DNA of 64,000 nt from Variovorax sp. DXTD-1. Lineage in GTDB: Bacteria; Pseudomonadota; Gammaproteobacteria; Burkholderiales; Burkholderiaceae_C. Below the pieces are notes generated by a model. It made no database searches. It was given only the letters and a program-made list of their open reading frames with translations, and was not told the DNA's origin. The stretch is taken from the NCBI RefSeq assembly GCF_003984625.1, contig NZ_RWKH01000002.1:1-64000 (forward strand), written 5' to 3'. Numbering within the stretch: position 1 is the first letter of the stretch; every line of letters begins with the position of its first letter. Of this stretch, positions 7,054 through 16,000 are shown in pieces. The position numbers and the translations under genes were made by a program.

Positions 7054-10000
7054 TCAGAACGCCCAGTTCAGGCTCGCCTTGAACCCGTGGTCCTTCAGCC
7101 CGCCGCCGAACTGCCCCGAGTAGGAAGCGCCCAGCGTCAGGTTCGGCCGCAGCTGCATGTCCACACCCGCCTCCACCACCGCCACGTTCCTGGCCAGCGG
7201 CACACCCGCGAGCGTGAACGGGATGCTGCCCGCGAACGCATGCGTGCTGGTGGGCGCCGTGTCGCCGAAGGCATGGCGCCAGCCGAGCATGCCGCGCAGC
7301 CGCGTGGTGCTGCCCAGCTGGGTGCTGGCGCGCACGCCCAGCGTCGAGAACGTCGCATCGACGCTGCCGCCCTGGCCGTACAGCGCGGCCAGCCCGCCGC
7401 GCTCCAGGAAGGCGTCGCTCTTCACGCGCACATGGGCCAGGCGCGCGAAGGGCTCCAGTGCCACGCCGGCCGCGTCGATGCGGTGGCCCGCTTCGCCGAA
7501 GATCTGCGTGGTGGTGCTGTCGTACTTGGCCGAGACGCTGTCCGCAAAGCCTTCGAAGCCGACCGAGCGGCTGGTCTCCAGCTTGCTCCAGCTCTGGCTG
7601 GCGCCCAGGCGCAGCGCGGTGGCACCCCATTGCGTGCCGCCGTACAGGCCCAGGTGGTAGCTGTCGGTCTTGGCGCTGCTGTTGCGCGCGTCGGTGTCGG
7701 CGCTGGTGCGGCTGTAGCCGCCGAAGGCCCCCACGCGCCAGCCGGCGCCGACGGCCTTGTCGGCGCCGACCACGAAGCCGCCGATGTCGCGCTTGAGCCT
7801 GGCCGCATTGCCGTCGCCATCGATGTGGCCCCACGAGCCGAAGACCTGGCCCCAGGCGGTGCCTGCCTGGCTGTCCGCCGGCGTGCAGCCGTCTTGCTGG
7901 CTGCCCGGCTGCACCGGTGCCGGCTGCTGCTGTGCCGGTTGCGGCGCCGCGCTGCCCGGTGCGCAACTGGCCGTGCGCAGCCGGTCGATGGCCGCCTCGC
8001 GCACGAAGCGGCTGTCTTCCAGCATCGCGGTCTTGCTGGAGGCGTGCAGGTCCACCGACAACTGGTTCAGCGCGTCGCGCGCCGCGAAGTCGTTGGGCAG
8101 GAAGGCCACCGCGTTGGCAAGCGCATTGCTCTGCGGCAGGCTGTCCAGCGCCGCGGCCACGGCCGCCTGGTTAGACGTGCCGGCTGCTTCGGTGAAGCTG
8201 CGCACCTTCTCGGCATTCAGGTAGACGTTGTTGGCGTCATAGGTGTCGCGCAGCTGAACGAACGCCGTGCGGGTGTCCCCGCCCAGGCTGTAGGTGCCGG
8301 TGACGCCGCCGTCGGCCGTCACGACCGTGTAGCGGTTGCCCACCACATAGTCGGCGCTGCTGATGCGCGAGACGGTGAGCTTCGCTCCGCCGGCGATGCT
8401 GGCGGAGCCGCTGGCGTGGATGCGGTCGGAGGCCGTGGAGGCCGGGTCGACTTCGACCTCGTAGGTCGAGCCCGCGGCTTGCGTGAAGTTGCCGTTGACC
8501 GTCAGCGTGCCGATCGAGTTGCCCGGCGCGACAGTGCCCGAGATGGTCGTGCTGCCGACCGTGCCCGAGCCCTTCAGCCGGCCTGCCGCGAGCACGTTGA
8601 CGCTGCTGCCGCCGAGGCTGCCATTGACGGCGAGCGTGCCGGCTTCCACCGTCGTGCTGCCGGTGAAGGTGTTGTTGCCATTCAGCACCAGCGTGCCCAG
8701 ATCGGCTTTGGTCAATGCACCTGTGCCGGCAAGCGCCGCGTCGATGGTGGCCGTCATGCCGGCGCCGGCAGCGGTGCCATCGCCCACGCGAATGGTCGGC
8801 GTGCCGCCCGTCAGCGCCAGCGCACCGCCCGCGAGGCGATAGCCGTCGGCAGCGAACTGCAGGCCCGACGCCTCGATCTGGCCGTTGCCGTTGTCGATGG
8901 TCACCGTGCCCGGCGTGCCGGCCAGGATGGCGAATGCACCGTTGGAGTACGGCGCATTCACCGCGCCGCTGGCTTCGGTCCACCTGTCGTTGTCGGCCAG
9001 GCGCCATGTGCCGTCGCCGCCGTTGATCACGCCGTTGCCCGGGGCGTTCGGGCCATCCCAGAAGTTCAGCGTGAGCCCGGTGGTGTTCACCAGGTTCACC
9101 TGTTGCGCGATCGAGGTCTGCACGAACAGGTCGCCCGGCGGAACCGTGCCCAGCGAGAGGCCGTTGTCGGTCAGGGCGCCGTCGTAGCTGAACACGCGAT
9201 ACACGCCCGGCCCGGAGCTGCCGCCCGGCGCGATGCTGACGTTGAGCGTGCCGTCAAGCGCAAGGTTGCCGCGCACCACGGTGAGATCGTTCAGTGCCCC
9301 TCCCGCGGTGCCGGCCTCGCCGAACCGATAGTTGAGCGCGGCGCCGCTGTCCAGCGACAGGCTGCCATTGACGGTCAGCGTGCCGGGGGCACTGGCATCA
9401 CCCGGGCTCAGCGTGGCGCCGCCCGCGAGGGTCACGTCGCCGCCGACGGTGCCTCGGCCACCCAGGATGGCACCACCCTGGACGGTGGTGAGCCCGGTCG
9501 CGCCGGACTGATCGCCGTTGACCAGCAACGTGCCGGCCCGCACGTTCGTGGCGCCGAGGTAGGTGTTGGCGCCGGTGAGCACGGTGGTGCCGGCGCCGGC
9601 CTGCGTGAGGCTGCCGCTGCCGGAAATGGTGCCGGTGAACGTTGCATTGTCCGAGCGGTTGAAGACCAGCGCGCCATCGTTGGCCACGTCGCCAATGATC
9701 GAACCGCTGGTTCCGCCATCGCCCAGTTGCAGCGTGCCTGCCGTGATGCTCGTGCCGCCGCCGTAGGTGTTGGCGCCGGTCAGCACCAGGGTGCCGAGGT
9801 CCGTTTTCTGCACAGCGCCCGTGCCGGTCAATGCGGACGCGATCGTCGCGCCCATGGCTGCGCCGTCGCCGGTGCCATCGCCCACGCGCAGGATGTTCGT
9901 CGCACCGGTGAGCGCGATCGGACCGCCCTGGATCGTGTAGCCGTCCACGGCAAACTGCATGCCGCTGCTGCGGACCGCGCCGAGGCTGTTGTCGACGGTG

Positions 10001-13000
10001 ACCGTTCCCGGCGCAGCAGCGAAGACCGCAAAGCTGCCGTCCGGGAACGGCGCATTCACGCTGCCGTCGCCCAACGTCCAGTTGGCGTTGCCGCTGGCGC
10101 CCTGCCATACGCCGGTGCCACCCTGAAGGACACCGTCGTTCTGGTTGCCGGGGCCGTCCCAGAAGTCCACCGGCAACCCGGCGGTGTTCACCAGGTTCAC
10201 CTGGTTGTTCACCGAGGTCTGCACATAGAAACTCGGCGAAGGCATGGTGCCGGCGACCAGGCCGTTGTTGGTCAGCGTGCCGCCGTAGCTGATGACGCGG
10301 TAGATGCCGGGATCGAAGGTCGCGCCCGGCGTGGTCGTGACATTCAGGGTCCCGCCCAGCGTGAGGTCGCCCGCCACCCTGGTCAGGTCGTTGTAGGCGC
10401 CGCCGATCACGTTGGCCTGGCCGAAGTTGTAGGCCAGCGCGGAGGCATTGCCCAGCGTCAGGTTTCCGTTGATGGCCAGCGTGCCCGGCACGCTGCCGAG
10501 GTTGCCCGGGCTGAGCGTGGCGCCATCGGCCACCGACACGTTGCCGCCGATCGTGCCGGCCCCGCCGAGCGTGGCGCCGGCTGCCACCGACGTGGCCCCG
10601 GCAGCCGCCGCCTGGTTGCCGTTGACGATCAGCGTGCCGGCATTGACCGCGGTGCTGCCGCCATAGCTGTTGTTGCCGGTCAGCACCGTGATGCCGGTGC
10701 CTTGCTGAGTGACGCCGCCGCTGCCGGAGACCGTGCCGCCGAAGCTGTAGGTGTCCGACCGGTTGAAGACCAGCGCACCGTTGTTGACGGCGTTGCCCGC
10801 GATGGAGCCCGTGGCGCCGCCATTGCCCAGTTGCAGCGTGCCCGCCGAGATCGTGGTGCCGCCGGCATAGGTGTTGTTCCCGGTGAGCACCAGGGTGCCG
10901 GCATCGGTCTTGGTCAGCGCGCCGGCGCCGCCGATCGCACCGGTCAGCGTGAGGTCGGCGGTGGTCTGGAAGGTGCCGCCGCCCGCATTGAGCGTGACGG
11001 CCCGTGCAGACGTGAAGGCGGCCGTGCTCTGCAGCGCGCCGCCATCGAGCGAGAGCGCGCCGCTGGCATTGCCGAGGTTGGCATCGGCGGATACCGCCAC
11101 CGTGCCGCCGTTGACGGCCGTGCCGCCGGTGTACGTGTTGCTGCCGGTGAGCGTCAGCGTGTCGGCGCCGGTCTTGGTCAGCGAACCCGTGCCGCCGATC
11201 GTGCCGGAGAGCGTGAGGCTCGCCTGCGTATCGAATGTGCCGCCGTTGGTGCCGAGCGTGACGTTCCGTGCGGACGTGAATCCCGCCGTGTTGCGCAATG
11301 CGCCGCCATCGAGCGTCAGCCCACCGCTTGCGTCGCCCAGGTTCGCATCGCTGGCCACTTGCAGCACGCCGCCGTTGACGGTGGTGCCGCCGGTGTAGGT
11401 GTTCGTGCCGCCGAGCACGAGCGTGCCGAGGTCGGCTTTCTGCAAGCCACCGGCGCCGACCAGCGCCGCATTGATGGTGGCGGTCATGCCGGCGCCCGCA
11501 CTGGTGCCGTCCCCCACGCGAATGATCGAAGGCGTGCCGGTCAGCGTGAGGGGGCCGCCGTTGATGGTGTAGCCATCCACGGTGAACTGCATGCCCGACG
11601 CGCGGACCGCACCCAGGCTGTTGTCGACCGTGACGGTGCCCGCGGTGCCGCCGAAGATGGCGAATGCACCATCGGCATAGGTCGCGTTGATCGCGCCCGT
11701 CTGGTCGGTCCAGTTGTCGCCGCCGGCGGCGTTCTGCCACAGGCCGTTGCCACCCTGGATCGTGCCGTCGTTCTGGTTGCCGGGGCCGTCCCAGAAGTTG
11801 AGGGAGACGCCGGTGCTGTTGAGCAGGTTCACCTGGTTGGCGACCGAAGTCTGTACGGCGTAGCTGCCTGCCGGCGCACTGCCGATGGTCAGGCCGTTGT
11901 CGGTCAGTGCGCCGGTGTAGCTGATGACGCGGTACACGCCCGGCGTGAAGCTGCCGCCCGACGTCGGGTTGACGTTGAGCAGTCCGTCCAGCGTCAGGTT
12001 GCCCGCCACCGTGGTGAGATCGTTGAGCGGGCCGCCCACCACGTTGGCTTGCCCGAACTGGTAGTTGAGCGCAGCGCCGGTGCCCAGGGTCAGATTGCCG
12101 TTGACGGCCAATGTGCCCACGGCGCCGGTATTCCCCGGACTCAGCACAGCGCCGCTGGCGACGGTCACATCGCCGGCCACCGTGCCCGTGCCGCCCAGCG
12201 CGGCCCCGCTCTGTACGGTGGTGGGTCCACCCGCACCGGCCTGGTTGCCATTGACCAGCAGCGTGCCCGCCTGGACCGTGGTGCCCGCGGCATAGGCTTG
12301 CGCGCCGGTGAGCGTGAGCGTGCCGGCGCCCTGCTTGATCAGCGTTTCGAAACCGGCGGTACTGGTGCCATCCAGCGTGCGACTGGCGGTGTTGTTCACC
12401 TGCAGCGTGTCGCCAGCCCCGCTTTCGGTGCCGGTGCCGCCGTTGGCGATGCCGGCGATCGTGCCGCCATCGTTGAGCGCGAGCGTGTCGTTGCCGGCGC
12501 CCAGGTTGAGGGTGCCGGCGCCGGTGTTCAGGGTGCCGGCCAGTGTGGCGGTGTCCGTGCCGGCGCCCAGGTCGCCGCTGGCGCGCAAGGTGCCGCCGGC
12601 GTTGACGTTGAGGGTGCTGGCACCGGCGTCACCGGTGATCGCCGCGGCCGTGCCTCCGGCTGCCTGCACCGTGCCGTTCACCGTCAGCGCGGAAGTGCCG
12701 GTCATCGAGATACCGGCCGTGGCCAGGGCGCCGTTGACCTGCAGCGTGCCGGCGCTGACCGAGGTGATGCCGCCGACCGCGTTGCCCGCGGCCGTGAGCA
12801 CGGTGGTACCGGTGCCGATCTGCGCCAGATTGCCCGCGCCGCTGATCGTGCCGTTGAAGTTGAAGGTGTCGCTACGATTCAGCGACAGGGTCGAGGTCGA
12901 ATTGACGACGAACACATTGCCTGCGCCCGCGTTGCCGGTGGTGCCGCCATTGCCGATCGTCAGGTTGCCGTCGTTGATGACGGTGTTGCCGGTGAACGTG

Positions 13001-16000
13001 TTGTTGCCCGTCAGGACCCAGTTGCCCGGTCCGTTCTTGGCCAGCGTCGTCGTGCCGCCCGGGCCGTCGACGATGGTGCCGCCCATCGTGTTGGCGCCGG
13101 TGTTCGTTCCGCCAAGCGCCAGGGTGCGGGCTCCGCTGCCGGTGTAGGCGGCCGAACCGGTGTTGCTGAACACGACGGCGCCGGTGCCTGAAGATTCGAT
13201 GACGCTGGCGCCGGTGGAGAGTGTGAACAGCCGGTCGGTCGTGTCACCCGCGCCGGTATAGCGCAGCGTCGAGCCGCTGCCGATCACCAGGTTGTTCGCC
13301 GCACTGGACGACTGGCCGATGCTGCTGGCGACGCCGCCATTGCTGAGCTTGTCTACGCCGAGCACGCCGCCACTGATGGTGGTGGTGCCGGTATAGGTGC
13401 TGTTCGGGTTGTTGAGGATCCAGGTGCCGGTGCCGCTCTTGGTCAGCGAGGTGGTGCCGGTGCCGTTGTTGGTGATCTGCGCGGCGAGGCTGTTATTGCC
13501 GGTGTTCGTGCCACTCAGCCCCAACAGGTTGGCGGTGTTCGGATTGAGAAATGCGATGGCGCCGGTGTTCGTGTAGCTGACCGGACCGGTGCCCGAAGCG
13601 CCGAGCGCGCCGGTGGCGCCAAGCGTGAACAGGCGATCGGTGCTCGTGGCCGCGCCAATGTACCCAAGCGTGCCGCCATTCAAGACCAGGTTACTCGCGG
13701 CAGCGCTCGAGCTGCCGATTGCGCTGTCGCTGCCGCCGTTCGCGAGACAACTCACATTGAGCGTGCCACCGCTGACCGTCGTCGTACCCGCGTAGCTGCT
13801 GCAGCCGGTGAAGGTCTGGGTGCCTGTACCCGCCTTGACCACATTGCCGGCGCCGCTGATCGTGCCGGCGAAGCTGGCGCCGAGGCCGTCATAGATCGTC
13901 AACGTGCCTGTGCCGAGCGTGACGGTGTCACCAACGCCGAACTCTAGGAACTGCGTCGAGTTGTTGAATCCGGCGAGGTCCAGTGTTGACCCGGCACCGT
14001 TTGTCATTCTGACGCCGCCCGGCCCGAAGGCGTTTGTCGAGCCGGCCCGCAAAGTACCTCCCTCGACCCAAGTGCTGCCGGTATAGGTATTCGTTCCGGA
14101 GAGGACCACCGTGCCCTGATTGCGCTTCACGAGCCCGCCTCCGCCTACGACGGCGCCGGTGAAACCCAGCGTGGTACCAGCGGTCACGTCGAGATAGCCC
14201 CAGCTGCCGCCCAGCGTGATCCCGCGGTCGATCGTGGTGCTGGGGCCGGTGTATTGAAGGACGCCGCTATTGGCCAGCATCAGGTTGGACGAAGCAGCGG
14301 GCGAGGCACCGATGCCGCTGGCCAAACCGCCGTTGGCCAGGCAGTTGGTGCTGATCGCGCCGCCATTGATCGTGGTGCCGCCGGAATAGCTGTTGTTGCA
14401 GCCCGTGAAGGTCTGCGTGCCGGCGCCGGTGCGCGTCAGCCCGCCTGCGCCGCTGATCGCCCCCGTGAACGTGCCGTTGGCACCGCCCATCGTCAGCGTC
14501 GCCGTTCCGATGTCCACAAGCCCTGCGCCGGCGAGCGCGCCCACTGTGGTGTTGAACGTGTCGAGTTGCAGCGTTCCGCCGCCGTTCACCGTCATCAGGC
14601 CCGTCGTGCTGCCGAAGGCGGTGGTGGAACCCGCGCGGAGCACGCCGGCGTTGACGATGGTGCCGCCCGTATAGGTGTTGGTGCCGGAGAGCACCAAGGT
14701 GCCCGCCCCTTCCTTGCGCAGCGCACCGGCTCCGGTAGCCACACCGCTCATAGTCAGCATGGTGGGGGCGCCGTCCACGTCGACGCCGCCGCCGGCCGCG
14801 CCCGCGCCCAGGGTAAAGCCGCGATCGGTGTCCGCCGTTGCGCCCGTGTATTCCAGATTGGCCCCGGCACTGACGACCAGGTTGGCGGGCTCGCTGCCGG
14901 CGGCACCGATGCCGCTGGCAAGACCTCCGTTGGCGATCGTGCCGACCGACACGGTGCCGGCGCTCACCGTCGTGACGCCGACATAGTTGTTGCCGGCGTT
15001 CCCCAGCGTCAGCGTGCCCGCGCCGGTCTTGGTGAAGCCCGCGTCGTCCGGGCTGGTGACCACTCCATTGAAGGCCAGGTTGGTGGCGCCATTGGTCACC
15101 TCGACGGTCCGCGACGGGCCGCCATTGAGCAGGGTGAAGCCCCGGTCTGTGGTGGCGGTGGCACCGGTGTACTGCAGCGTGCCGTTCTCCAACACCAGGT
15201 TGGATGAGGCCGCTGACGAGGCGCCGATGGCGCTCGCCGCGCCGCCATTGGCCACCGAGTTGATGGACAGCATGCCGCCGCTGACCGTCGTGGCGCCGGT
15301 GTACGTGTTGGCGCCTGCCAAGGTGACCAGCCCTGTGCCGCCCTTGCTGAAACCGACGGCGCCGCCGTTGTCGATGATTGTGGAGGCGATGGTGAAATTG
15401 CTGGTCGCACCACCGTTCTGAAGCACGCCCAGCGTGCCGCCGCCGGCCAGACCGGTCAGGTTGCTGCCTTGGATGGTCTTGGTGGTGTTGTTCACCGAAG
15501 CCGCGACGATGATGGTGCCGTCGATGCCCAGGGTCTCGCCGGCGCTCACGTTCACGGTGGAGTTGGCCGCCGCGGTGTATTGCAGGCCGCCCAGCTGCTT
15601 GCTGCCAGCTACCGTACCGAAGTAAGGCGTATTGACCGCGCCGCCAGCGTCGCTGATGAACTCGTTGTTCAGCCAGGCGCCTGCATCGTCCTTGTTCGTG
15701 TAATCGGCGGCGGTGAAGGCGACGATGCTGCCGCCCTGCACCTTGGCGTAGTCGCTGCCGTTGACGGTCGCCCAACCACCGAGCGTGCCGTCGGCGTTGG
15801 CGGTGGTGATGATGCCACTGGCGGATGTGCCGAAATCGATCAGGCCGCCGCTGCGGGTGATGCCCCCGAGGTTGACCGTGACGGTGCCGCCCGCGCCCGG
15901 CGTCGTGCCGATCCTGTTGCTGCCGGCGGTCACGTTCAAGCCGTTGAAGGCCTGCGTGTTGGCCTCACCCGCGGCGCCCGTCACCGCCAGCGTGCCGCCG

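Noticed and set aside
12308..13147. Val/Pro-rich plus-strand frame resembling a membrane or wall protein
   Set aside because: It is a shadow of the strand repeats of the autotransporter and has no start signal.
7087..13191. A 2034-residue open frame on the plus strand opposite the autotransporter
   Set aside because: It is the antisense reading of repetitive, very GC-rich coding sequence; its composition is Arg/Ala/Gly/Val-rich without domains, while the minus strand has a signal peptide, repeats and barrel.
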